Source of the DNA: Deltaproteobacteria bacterium
GTDB lineage: Bacteria; Desulfobacterota; Desulfarculia; JACQYL01
Length of the DNA stretch: 64,000 nt
Direction: 5' to 3'
Assembly: GCA_016208165.1 (NCBI GenBank)
Contig: JACQYL010000036.1
Coordinates: forward strand, 12,035-76,034
Shown: positions 57,114 to 64,000 of the stretch, one piece after another
Numbering within the stretch: position 1 is the stretch's first letter
How the letters are laid out: each line of letters starts with the position of its first letter
Notes under the pieces: generated by a model
Seen by the model: only the letters and a program-made list of their open reading frames with translations
The model's database searches: none
Told to the model about the DNA's origin: nothing
Program-made: the position numbers and the translations under genes

Positions 57114-57776
57114 ATGAGATCGCATTGCATCCGATGCGGCGCCTGCTGCAGTACGGCGTCCCCGACCCTCCATCCTGAAGACCTGGATATCCTCCAACAA
57201 GAAGTCATCGCTTTCCGTGATCTGTTCACCCTGCGCAAGGGAGAAATGGTACACGACAATGTTCGGGGCCTGCTCATCACCCTGCCCGAGGAGATGATCA
57301 AGGTCAAAACGGACGCTTCCGGAGCCTGTCGATTCTATAACTCGAGGGACAAGGCCTGCGGGATCTACGATCATCGTCCCATTCAGTGCCGCGAACAAGC
57401 ATGCTGGGACACCCAAGCCCTGGAACGAAGAAACCGGACGCCGCGCATCACTCGAAAAGAGCTTCTGACGGCGTATCCTTCGCTGATCCGTTTGATCGAG
57501 TCCCACGAAAACCGGTTCGGATTGTCCCAATTGGAAGAGTGTGTGAGAAGTCTGAGATCCGTCGAGGACGGCACTGCGCAACCGTTGATGGACCTGCTGA
57601 AATACGATTACGCTTTCCGAGCTTTTGTCAGGGATAAGATGGGCATACCTTTCGATGAGACGGACTTTTTGTTCGGCCGCCCCCTGATGGATCTTCTGCG
57701 GATGCACGGCCTGACAACGGAGACAAACGAGGAAGGCGCGTACGTGGTGAGACCGTTGCGTGCGAGGGCGCGCTAG
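57114..57776 (+). CDS. YkgJ family cysteine cluster protein
   Basis: A 220-residue protein with the N-terminal metal-binding cluster CIRCGACC (residues 5-12), an intermediate cysteine in SGACRFY, and C-terminal cysteines in ACGIYDHRPIQCREQAC. This is the YkgJ/UPF0153 arrangement, which binds zinc or an iron-sulfur cluster; function unknown. The ATG at 57114 fits the family N-terminus. A RAYT-derived element follows 40 bases after its stop. Confidence 0.85.
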   Translation: MRSHCIRCGACCSTASPTLHPEDLDILQQEVIAFRDLFTLRKGEMVHDNVRGLLITLPEEMIKVKTDASGACRFYNSRDKACGIYDHRPIQCREQACWDTQALERRNRTPRITRKELLTAYPSLIRLIESHENRFGLSQLEECVRSLRSVEDGTAQPLMDLLKYDYAFRAFVRDKMGIPFDETDFLFGRPLMDLLRMHGLTTETNEEGAYVVRPLRARAR

Positions 57777-57813
57777 GCGCCTGGTGTGTCTTGCCGATCA
57801 GGATAATCTGATA

Positions 57814-58120
57814 GGAAAGGGGGACGGGGTTGATTTTGTGCGTTTCCATTCTTCTTCAACGGACAGTCCATTATCCGAAGCAATCTGTCTGCCTCTGCCG
57901 ACAGCCCGGCTGACAGCCGACTTGTTTATCTCGAGTTTCTTAGCCACCTCAGTTGCGAATCAGACCCCTAGCAAAACAGGGTGTTACGCCGTTCGATCCC
58001 TCGGCAGATGATGTGATGCAACGCTCCCGGCGCATCAATGCGTGCTTTTCGCGGCATGAGGTTTCTATATCATAGACCACGAAACAAAGAAACGCGCAAA
58101 TTCAACCCCGTCCCCCTTTT
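57814..58120 (-). mobile_element. RAYT-derived element, copy B
   Basis: A 307-base element between YkgJ and typA. The left end GGAAAGGGGGACGGGGTTGA (57814 on) and the right end TTCAACCCCGTCCCCCTTTT (58101-58120) are near-perfect inverted repeats over about 33 bases, including the internal GCGTTTC. On the minus strand it encodes the RAYT N-terminus (APGALHHIICRGIERR) and then directly the C-terminal helix region (SAVSRAVGRG..IASDNG-like), with about 70 more bases missing than in copies A and D. Confidence 0.82.
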
Positions 58121-58215
58121 CACGGCCTTCTCCATGTTCTTGCTTTCCCCGGGCTTCTTCGTTACAAAGGGCTACGCCCAGCGGGGCGGCATTTGAAATA
58201 CGAGAGGTTTTCTTC

Positions 58216-60003
58216 ATGAAAGCTCGAAACGACGTGCGCAACATCGCCATTATCGCCCACGTAGACCACGGCAAGACCACTCTGGTCGACGCCATGCTCT
58301 GGCAGAGCGGAACCTTCCGCGCGCATGAACAGGTGGCCGAACGGGTCATGGACAGTATGGACCTGGAACGGGAAAAGGGCATTACCATCATGGCCAAGAA
58401 CACGGCCATCACCTACAAGGGGGTGAAGATCAACATAGTGGATACCCCCGGTCACGCGGATTTCGGCGGTGAAGTGGAGCGCGCCCTGAACATGGTGGAC
58501 GGCGTCATGCTACTGGTCGATGCCTCCGAAGGTCCCCTGCCCCAGACCCGATTCGTTCTCAGCAAGTCCCTGGCCGCGGGTCTTCCGATCATTGTTGTGA
58601 TCAACAAGATCGACCGGCCCGACCGGCGCATTGCCGAAGTGCTCGACGAAACCTACGATCTGCTCATCGACCTGGACGCCAAGGAGGAGCAGCTCGAATT
58701 CCCCGTACTGTATACCAACGCCAAGGCAGGCCTGGCCCTCACCGACCCGGACGGCGAAGGGCGTGACCTTCAACCGCTTTTCGAAGCCATCCTCAGCCAT
58801 ATCCCGGCGCCGGTGTGCGAGGAATCGGCGCCGCTGCAGTTCCTGGTCACCAACCTCGACTGGTCCGACTATGTGGGACGCATCGCGGTAGGAAAGGTGG
58901 TCAACGGGGTGCTGGCGCAGGGGTCAAGGGTCGCCCTCATGAAAAAGGGAGAATCGGCCGGCGTGTCGGCGCTGAGAGAACTCTACACCTTCTCGGGCCT
59001 CGAACGCGTCCCGGCCAAATCCGTTGCGGCCGGCGATATCGCAGCCGTGGCCGGGGTGGAAAACGCCTTTATCGGGGATACGTTCTGCGATCCCGAAGAC
59101 CCGCACCCGCTTCCCGCCATCAGCGTGGAAGAACCCACCATGTCCATGGAATTTTCGGTGAACACTTCTCCGCTGTCCGGCGCCGAGGGTTCCATCCTCA
59201 CCTCCCGCCGGATCAAAGCCCGGCTGGAAAAGGAGACGCTGTACAACGTATCGATAAGGGTGGCGCCGGGTGAGACGCCGGACGCCTTTGTGGTCAGCGC
59301 CAGAGGCGAACTGCAGTTGGCGGTGCTGGTGGAGACCATGCGTCGGGAGGGATTCGAACTCTCCCTGTCCACCCCCCGGATCATCACCAAGGAGATACAT
59401 GGGGTGAAATCCGAGCCGCTGGAAATGGCGGTCATCGACGTGCCGGAAGGCTATGTGGGCGTCATCACCGAAAAAATGAGCGCCCGCCGGGGAAAGATGA
59501 CCAAAATGGTGAACCACGGCAGCGGCCGCGTGCGGCTGGAATTCAAAATTCCCACTAGGGGACTTATCGGCTACCGGTCCCAGTTCCTCACCGACACCCG
59601 CGGCGAGGGGATCCTCACCACCCTGGTCATCGGACACACCCCCTACGCCGGAGATATCAGCGGCCGCACCAACGGCTCGCTTGTGTCCGACCGGTCGGGC
59701 AAGGCTGTCACCTACGCCATTTTCCACCTGCAGCCGCGGGGACAGATATTCGTAAAACCCAACGACCCCCTCTATCCCGGGCTGGTCGTGGGCGAAAACT
59801 CCCGCTCCCAGGACATAGCGGTCAACATGACCAAGGAAAAGAAGCTGACCAACATCCGCGCCGCCATGTCCGACGAGGCGCTGCGGCTCATCCCTCCCCG
59901 CACCTTCACCCTGGAACAGGCCATCGAATACATCAAGGACGACGAACTGGTGGAAGTGACCCCAAAATCTATACGATTACGGAAGAAGGGAAGAATCAAA
60001 TAA
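58216..60003 (+). CDS. typA: translational GTPase TypA/BipA
   Basis: A 595-residue ribosome-binding GTPase of the elongation factor family, involved in 50S assembly and stress adaptation. The G domain has [16 protein letters not shown] (G1), [16 protein letters not shown] (G3) and NKIDRPDRR (G4). The BipA-specific C-terminus has [44 protein letters not shown] and the terminal [24 protein letters not shown]. The length is normal. Its G+C-rich, high-bias codons contrast with the mobile debris on both sides. Confidence 0.97.
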   Translation: MKARNDVRNIAIIAHVDHGKTTLVDAMLWQSGTFRAHEQVAERVMDSMDLEREKGITIMAKNTAITYKGVKINIVDTPGHADFGGEVERALNMVDGVMLLVDASEGPLPQTRFVLSKSLAAGLPIIVVINKIDRPDRRIAEVLDETYDLLIDLDAKEEQLEFPVLYTNAKAGLALTDPDGEGRDLQPLFEAILSHIPAPVCEESAPLQFLVTNLDWSDYVGRIAVGKVVNGVLAQGSRVALMKKGESAGVSALRELYTFSGLERVPAKSVAAGDIAAVAGVENAFIGDTFCDPEDPHPLPAISVEEPTMSMEFSVNTSPLSGAEGSILTSRRIKARLEKETLYNVSIRVAPGETPDAFVVSARGELQLAVLVETMRREGFELSLSTPRIITKEIHGVKSEPLEMAVIDVPEGYVGVITEKMSARRGKMTKMVNHGSGRVRLEFKIPTRGLIGYRSQFLTDTRGEGILTTLVIGHTPYAGDISGRTNGSLVSDRSGKAVTYAIFHLQPRGQIFVKPNDPLYPGLVVGENSRSQDIAVNMTKEKKLTNIRAAMSDEALRLIPPRTFTLEQAIEYIKDDELVEVTPKSIRLRKKGRIK

Positions 60004-60044
60004 CCTGCCAAATGCCGGGTATAGCGAACATCGATTGATCCAGC

Positions 60045-60225
60045 CGCAGCGTGCTGTCCAAGGCCCGCACCCGCTGGGGTGTCAAGGCCTTCCAGTCCTT
60101 TTTTGACCGGATCGTCACCCAATGTGTTCAAGCCGGTCTTGTTTCGGACAAGAAGCTGTTTATGGATTCGAGCGATATCCAGGCCGACGCCTCCAACAAT
60201 TCGGTGGTCAACACAGAAGATATCG
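60045..60225 (+). pseudogene. fragment of an IS1182-type transposase
   Basis: A frame from about 60045 encodes RSVLSKARTRWGVKAFQSFFDRI, then QAGLVSDKKLFMDSSDIQADASNNSVVN. This matches an internal part of IS1182-type transposases (VLSKARRRWG..FF-x-x-I..GLV..DS..I-x-ADASNNSVV). No start or C-terminus remains, and the frame then runs into unrelated sequence. No inverted repeats are seen. Confidence 0.7.
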
Positions 60226-60284
60226 GACACTGTTGTTTGTTTTTGTCGGGAAGGAATCGTGATCTTCTTTGGCGAAAGATCCCA

Positions 60285-60360
60285 CCCTGCGACAAGCTCG
60301 GGGCAGGCCCTGCGACAAGCTCGGGGCAGGCCCTGCGACAAGCTCAGGGCAGGCCCTGCG
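60285..60360. repeat. 23-bp direct tandem repeat, three copies
   Basis: The unit CCCTGCGACAAGCTCGGGGCAGG occurs at 60285-60307, 60308-60330 and 60331-60353 (one base differs in the third), followed by a partial unit. Units abut without spacers, so this is not a CRISPR array. It resembles the GACAAGCTC-type repeats scattered in many environmental proteobacterial genomes. Confidence 0.85.
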
Positions 60361-60611
60361 GGAATAATCCGGGTTAGCGGGACAGGCCTAAACCAACGTT
60401 CGAGTTGGATTCATTCAAGAGGCGGATTTGTCGGCGCCGGTGGATGACGTCGCCCTGCTTCCGCCGGCCTTTCTTTATCAGCTCGAGTATTCATCAGGTA
60501 TCGTTGACTTTTTCCCCGATAGAAAATCAGGCATGGGATGATTATTGTTGAGCGCCGGCCGAAAGGAAAGATATCAAAAAAGAAGACCCGACCCCGAAGT
60601 TCGCTTTTTAC

Positions 60612-60908
60612 TCATGCAGCCTTTATAGGCTGCAAACCACTTACATCGAGGGACCGCTCCGCTTTCCATAAATCATATTGTAACTGCAGTCGCATCCACG
60701 CTTCCGGCGTACGGCCGAAAACCTTGGACAGTCTCAGGGCCATCTCCGGGCTAATCCCTGATCTTCCATTAAGAAGGCCCGAGAGCGTCTTTCGTGTAAC
60801 TTTTAGGGCCTTGGCGGTATCGGTGACGGTCAAACCAAGGGGCTCAACACACATTTCTCTAATTATTTCGCCTGGATGTGGCGGATTATGCATACGCATG
60901 GCACTCAT
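60612..60908 (-). CDS. higA: HigA-type antitoxin
   Basis: A 98-residue helix-turn-helix antitoxin. [62 protein letters not shown] is the classic HigA/VapI pattern. It lies two bases after higB on the minus strand. It should neutralise HigB and repress the promoter at 61192-61226. The first ATG is used; an in-frame ATG three codons later is equally plausible. Confidence 0.92.
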   Translation of the reverse strand: MSAMRMHNPPHPGEIIREMCVEPLGLTVTDTAKALKVTRKTLSGLLNGRSGISPEMALRLSKVFGRTPEAWMRLQLQYDLWKAERSLDVSGLQPIKAA

Positions 60909-60910
60909 CT

Positions 60911-61189
60911 CTAATGATAATCCTCATAGTTTACGTCCACAGCGTCACCCTTTCTCGATTTAAAGGTAACGCGCCAATTACGGCTTATTTTCACAGCCCA
61001 GGTTCCTGCAGGCTTTCCTTTCAGTTCATGCGGATCTAATGCCGGCAGGTCCATATCCTCAATCGTTTCAGCAGTTTCAAGAAGGGCCGGTACGTATCGA
61101 AGGCGCGTCAAATGTTGGGGATTGACGCCTGAAGCCTTCCCTGATTCAAATAATTGTTTCAAGCCCTTGTGTTTGAATTTCTGAATCAT
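60911..61189 (-). CDS. higB: HigB-type mRNA interferase toxin
   Basis: A 92-residue RelE/HigB-fold toxin that cleaves mRNA on the ribosome. The start [40 protein letters not shown] and the end [22 protein letters not shown] match the family, with conserved Arg and terminal His/Tyr residues for catalysis. Its ATG lies only eight bases after a strong -10 box and no ribosome binding site precedes it, so the mRNA is probably leaderless. higA follows after two bases (toxin first, as usual for hig). Confidence 0.92.
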   Translation of the reverse strand: MIQKFKHKGLKQLFESGKASGVNPQHLTRLRYVPALLETAETIEDMDLPALDPHELKGKPAGTWAVKISRNWRVTFKSRKGDAVDVNYEDYH

Positions 61190-61191
61190 TT

Positions 61192-61226
61192 TAACGTATT
61201 GTAACCCGATACGTTACAGGTGTCAA
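61192..61226 (-). promoter_or_regulatory. higBA promoter with palindromic operator
   Basis: On the minus strand TTGACA (61226-61221), a 17-base spacer and TACAAT (61203-61198) form a near-consensus promoter. The palindrome TAACGTAT-N9-ATACGTTA (61192-61216) overlaps the -10 box and the start site, an ideal autoregulatory operator for HigA or the HigBA complex. Confidence 0.8.
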
Positions 61227-61375
61227 GCCTTGAAATAATTTTACACGTAACAATGTTGAGTTTCGCGTCGCTCTTCCCAATTGAGCATTGCGGGGAAGCA
61301 AGATGTCAAGAAAAACCAGACCCCATAGTTCTCGCCGGATTTGGGGCGTATCCGGAGGCATGAACAACCACGGAA

Positions 61376-61517
61376 GATGTTACGCCGTTCGATCCCTCGG
61401 CAGATGATGTGATGCAACGCTCCCGGCGCATCAATGCGTGCTTTTCGTGGTGTGAGGTTTCTATATCACAGGCGATCAAACAAAGAAACGCGCAAATTCA
61501 ACTCTGTCCCCCTTTTG
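61376..61517 (-). mobile_element. RAYT-derived element, copy C (one end only)
   Basis: Only the right portion is present: the N-terminal coding part of the RAYT (APGALHHIICRGIERR on the minus strand) and the end GCGCAAATTCAACTCTGTCCCCCTTTT (to 61517). The left inverted repeat and C-terminal part are absent. The surrounding 61227-61655 interval holds no gene. Confidence 0.75.
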
Positions 61518-61655
61518 CCCGGCAAGAAGCATGGAATCGTGTTGATTTTAGAGAACGAAACCGACCGCAAGTATTTTATTCGGTTGAATTCGGTGATTAT
61601 GTATTACGGGTTGGATATGGACGTGTGGGAGGTGCGGTGGCGACATTAGGTTATG

Positions 61656-62231
61656 TCAATTTGAAAGTGCGACTATGGCAACTACCAGAGCAATTAAAGC
61701 TATAAGGCCGGTTATTACCTGAATATTATAACTTGCTCTGTCTATTCTACTTATCGGTGTTATTTCCTTTAAACCTTGTTCACATTCAGTAACACAATTT
61801 TCGAAATGCGTCATAGCCTCTGCTTTATTTGCAGTCCTTTTCTCTCTTCCTATATCGAATTGGCGTAAGGCGTTTTTTCGATATTCATCTGCATTACCTA
61901 TACTATGAAAGAAGCCAGCTCTATCAATTCTATCTGTGAGATCATTTAGCAGTTCGCCAGCAAGGTATTCGTATCCATTTACATCTAAATTTGATAGATG
62001 ATGTTCAGCTTGATCAAGCTGTTTGACAAAGTTATCAACATCAGGATCCGGATCCTCGCTTAGAAAAAACAATGCCTCGTTTAGATGGCTAAACGAATGT
62101 CGTAGATTTTCATAGTATTTAGCATTTGTGATGACAAACCCGGTCTTGCTCTCAATCCTGTTCTTATTTCTCTCCACCTGCCTAAAAATGGACACAAGAT
62201 ACTGGATTTTCTCCCTAATCTCTTTGTCCAC
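61656..62231 (-). CDS. tail-anchored protein of unknown function
   Basis: A 191-residue, AT-rich gene. The product is acidic and helical, with one C-terminal transmembrane helix (ITGLIALIALVVAIVALSN), so it is probably tail-anchored with the bulk in the cytoplasm. Heptad-like stretches (NEALFFLSEDPDPDVDNFVKQLDQAEHHLSNL) suggest helical bundles. No known domain is recognised. It lies 12 bases after a 71-residue gene on the same strand; the pair has its own promoter at 62661-62689 and atypical base composition, so it was probably acquired. Confidence 0.72.
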   Translation of the reverse strand: MDKEIREKIQYLVSIFRQVERNKNRIESKTGFVITNAKYYENLRHSFSHLNEALFFLSEDPDPDVDNFVKQLDQAEHHLSNLDVNGYEYLAGELLNDLTDRIDRAGFFHSIGNADEYRKNALRQFDIGREKRTANKAEAMTHFENCVTECEQGLKEITPISRIDRASYNIQVITGLIALIALVVAIVALSN

Positions 62232-62243
62232 AACGCGGTCCTT

Positions 62244-62459
62244 TTACCCAATTAGAGTATGGAGTAATCTCTTAAGGAAACTTACCTTTCTACGCACTTT
62301 TATAGTGCCCTCGTTTACACGAATCCGGCCATACGAATGAAAATTGCCCTTTCTCATTATCGTGTTTCTTCTGTGCGGTTTCAGATAGGCATTTGCTGAG
62401 TGCAGAAACTCATTTTCCGGGAACCCACCTTTTTGCCTTTGTTGTATAGCTCTTTCCAT
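62244..62459 (-). CDS. small basic protein of unknown function
   Basis: A 71-residue, strongly basic protein (RRNTIMRKGNFHSYGRIRVNEGTIKVRRK). The ATG at 62459 is supported by an excellent AAGGAGGACTGTT site; the frame is open to 62489. No helix-turn-helix or zinc motif is visible. It is the first gene of a two-gene unit with the tail-anchored protein, after a leader of about 200 bases. Nucleic acid binding is conceivable from charge alone. Confidence 0.6.
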   Translation of the reverse strand: MERAIQQRQKGGFPENEFLHSANAYLKPHRRNTIMRKGNFHSYGRIRVNEGTIKVRRKVSFLKRLLHTLIG

Positions 62460-62660
62460 AACAGTCCTCCTTCCGCACCCCAGCCTCACATTTCACGGCT
62501 AAATAAAAAAAGGGCTGACACATTCCTCAACCCTTCCCCCACCTTCCGACTTTTGGCCGTAACGAGTCACAACCCGTCTCTCGCTAACCCTTTATTGGTT
62601 GCCTTGCGCATAGACAACCCATTAGCCTCTATATCGACCAGGACTTATTTAAACGTCACA

Positions 62661-62689
62661 TTATACGGTCTTGACAGCGCAAGTCAAGC
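62661..62689 (-). promoter_or_regulatory. promoter with internal palindrome for the two-gene AT-rich unit
   Basis: On the minus strand TTGACT (62688-62683), a 16-base spacer and a perfect TATAAT (62666-62661). A palindrome CTTGAC-N7-GTCAAG (62671-62689) covers the -35 box and most of the spacer, so a repressor could block it. Confidence 0.65.
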
Positions 62690-63045
62690 AAAAAACTCAA
62701 CATTTCTCGAAGCCAAAATGTTAAAATCCAGCCTGATGGGCCGTAGATTTATGTTTCACCCCAACGCTTACAATCATAATATAGCTAAAGTACTTGTTTT
62801 TTGATCTGTCCAAATACCCCACCACGCGAGGAATGTCAACTGATCCTTTCCCTCAAAAAACAGAGTGCTCCTGCGGGTTATGAACTCTCATTTATCTTGT
62901 TTATAATGATAGTTCAAACGCAGGGAAGGTTTACCGTGAAAGAAGAGACCGGCAGGATCGAGGAACGCGTGGACGCCCCCGCGAGATTCCTCCGTAACGC
63001 GTTCCGCTGTGGCCTGGTCGGGATTTATAAGTTTTGGCAAGTATA
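62690..63045. other. intergenic region
   Basis: About 350 bases, AT-rich, upstream of the two-gene unit. Nothing recognised before element D begins. Confidence 0.4.
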
Positions 63046-63422
63046 GGAAAGGGGGACGGGGTTGATTTTGTGCATTTCTATTCTTCAACGGACAGTCCAT
63101 TATCCGAAGCAATCTGTCTGCCTCTGTAGACAGCCCGGCAGATCGCCGATCACCCCAGGCTCATGTTTCTCTCTCCCTCGATTGGGGGATCATAGCCCAC
63201 GCATAACAGGGCGTTGCGGTCTCGCCCAGCAGTTTCGCCAGGCGTTCGACAAACCGAATTCTGTCGGTATCGTCACGGAACATGTTACGCCGTTCGATCC
63301 CTCGGCAGATGATGTGATGCAACGCTCCCGGAGCATCCATGCGTGCTTTTCGCGGCATGAGGTTTCTGTATCTTAGACTACAAAACAAAGAAACGCGCAA
63401 ATTCAACCCCGTCCCCCTTTCC
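63046..63422 (-). mobile_element. RAYT-derived element, copy D
   Basis: The best-preserved copy, 377 bases. The left arm (63046-63078) and right arm (63390-63422) are inverted repeats of 33 bases with three mismatches, beginning GGAAAGGGGGACGGGGTTGA. On the minus strand it encodes MPRKARMDAPGALHHIICRG through RNMFRDDTDRIRFVERLAKLLG to CYAWAMIP and then breaks exactly where the catalytic His-x-His motif should follow. The C-terminal part at the left end is degenerate. Non-autonomous; no full-length transposase is in the window. Confidence 0.85.
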
Positions 63423-63461
63423 GCGCACGTCCCCCTTTCCCCGCACGTCCCCCTACCGTAG
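63423..63461. repeat. short reiterated copies of the element end
   Basis: Directly after element D the motif GCACGTCCCCCT recurs twice (63425-63436 and about 63443-63454), which repeats the element's terminal GTCCCCCTTTCC. It looks like terminal duplication. Confidence 0.5.
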
Positions 63462-63488
63462 GGGCAGGCCCCCGTGCCTGCCCTTTTT
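63462..63488 (+). terminator. terminator-like hairpin
   Basis: GGGCAGGC (63462-63469) pairs with GCCTGCCC (63476-63483), followed by TTTTT. No plus-strand gene ends just upstream, so it may be part of a dispersed intergenic repeat. Confidence 0.45.
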
Positions 63489-63600
63489 CCGGGCGGTCCC
63501 GCCCTGGCGGGAGGGCCACGCCCCTACCGCCAATACCCTTGCCACGGCATAGTCAGCGCATCTATCGGGATAAGTGAGAAAAACGCTTCTCGGCAGACCG

Positions 63601-63900
63601 CTATTTCGTTGTTGCCATTGCGCTTTGCGGCTGAGACTTACTCCTTGGACGATGCGCCGGAGAACCACAAAGCATCCCCTCCACGCTGATGTCTTCATCT
63701 ATGTCCGGCCAGCGGATGCATAGCCCGTCTCCGATAATCTCGAAGTTCCCACGCTGGTCGGGAGTTGCCTCTGAAAGCCGCCAAGACCATGCAAGAGGGA
63801 CACTGATCGTCCGCCCGTCCACAAGGTGGGCCATAATCTCATCTTCAGTGATTTGGATGGTCAATAGCCTTGGTTCGATCACATTAACCGCAATGCTCAT
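63601..63900 (-). CDS. DUF2442 domain protein
   Basis: A 99-residue protein of the DUF2442 family. ITEDEIMAHLVDGRTISVPLAWSWRLSEATPDQRGNFEIIGDGLCIRWPDIDEDISVEGML is the family core. DUF2442 proteins often sit beside DUF4160 partners in toxin-antitoxin-like pairs; no DUF4160 gene is seen here before the window edge. The start at 63900 follows GGAGGC. A single end of a RAYT-derived element lies 15 bases upstream, so that end may carry or displace its promoter. Confidence 0.85.
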   Translation of the reverse strand: MSIAVNVIEPRLLTIQITEDEIMAHLVDGRTISVPLAWSWRLSEATPDQRGNFEIIGDGLCIRWPDIDEDISVEGMLCGSPAHRPRSKSQPQSAMATTK

Positions 63901-63914
63901 TCCATGCCTCCAAA

Positions 63915-63943
63915 ATAGGAAAGGGGGACGGGGTTGATCTTGT
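63915..63943. mobile_element. isolated left end of a RAYT-derived element, copy E
   Basis: ATAGGAAAGGGGGACGGGG and the following TTGATCTTGTG match the left ends of copies B and D. The similarity stops at about 63943; the following sequence is unrelated. Confidence 0.7.
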
Positions 63944-64000
63944 GTAGCGTTGACAATAAGCACTCGGCGGAGCCAGTCGGCTGCATGGCAGGCTCATGCT

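Noticed and set aside
60285-60360. CRISPR-like repeat array
   Set aside because: The three 23-bp units abut with no spacers, and no cas genes are present.
62888-63112. A 74-codon minus-strand frame at the left end of element D
   Set aside because: It crosses the inverted repeat of the mobile element and has no ribosome binding site or family match.

Overview
The window looks like a chromosomal stretch of a moderately GC-rich Desulfobacterota (former Deltaproteobacteria) bacterium, possibly a sulfate reducer. This rests on family recognition only: a fused LldEF-type lactate oxidation protein with its LldG partner, a small protein resembling the DVU0772 family, Tat-dependent and Fe-S redox proteins, many PAS histidine kinases, and degraded REP-associated (RAYT) transposase derivatives. 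No rRNA, tRNA or CRISPR array was recognised.

Layout. 0.1-3.3 kb: two histidine kinases in tandem. 3.8-7.7 kb: a tandem duplication of a VWA / thrombospondin type 3 / OmpA lipoprotein gene with its convergent small gene; the first copy of the small gene is decayed. 8.0-13.9 kb: a small conserved protein, LldG/LldEF, an orphan Tat-type TRAP binding protein and an unknown membrane-anchored protein. 13.9-17.8 kb (minus): a DUF3187 outer-membrane protein, panE, panB and folD. 18-23.8 kb: a parvulin isomerase, a YaiI-type protein, a protein with an IPTL-like C-terminal sorting tail, a collagen-like secreted protein, a lipoprotein and a methyltransferase. 24-26.3 kb: an AT-rich type II restriction-modification island with a BamHI-like endonuclease. 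26.4-38.4 kb: a QueG-like Fe-S protein, a broken hybrid kinase, a diguanylate cyclase, DAHP synthase, an iron-sulfur flavoprotein, a Crp/Fnr regulator, a class III CoA-transferase and a cytochrome b5/DUF2231 membrane protein.

38.8-42.1 kb is an accessory island: a DUF433/DUF5615 toxin-antitoxin pair, a RAYT-derived element, a two-gene FRG-domain plus class III nucleotide cyclase module, and a second RAYT-derived element. The FRG-cyclase pair is the best candidate here for an undescribed signalling or defence system. 42.3-57.8 kb is mostly housekeeping: panC-panD, metK-ahcY, trpS-fabH, recN, a lipoprotein and acylphosphatase, a nucleoside phosphorylase, and a lipid-trafficking set (mlaE, mlaD, a TolC-like gene, mlaC) that lacks the expected MlaF ATPase. 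57.8-64 kb mixes typA/bipA with mobile debris: more RAYT-derived elements with about 33-bp terminal inverted repeats, an IS1182-like fragment, a 23-bp tandem repeat, a higB-higA pair with an apparently leaderless promoter, an AT-rich two-gene unit and a DUF2442 gene.

How genes work together. FolD interconverts the methylene-tetrahydrofolate used by PanB; PanB and PanE, with PanC and PanD 26 kb away, complete the pantothenate route. MetK and AhcY serve the SAM cycle. LldG and LldEF would oxidise lactate. The Mla proteins would move phospholipid between membranes with an ATPase encoded elsewhere. All functional statements come from motif reading without database searches.
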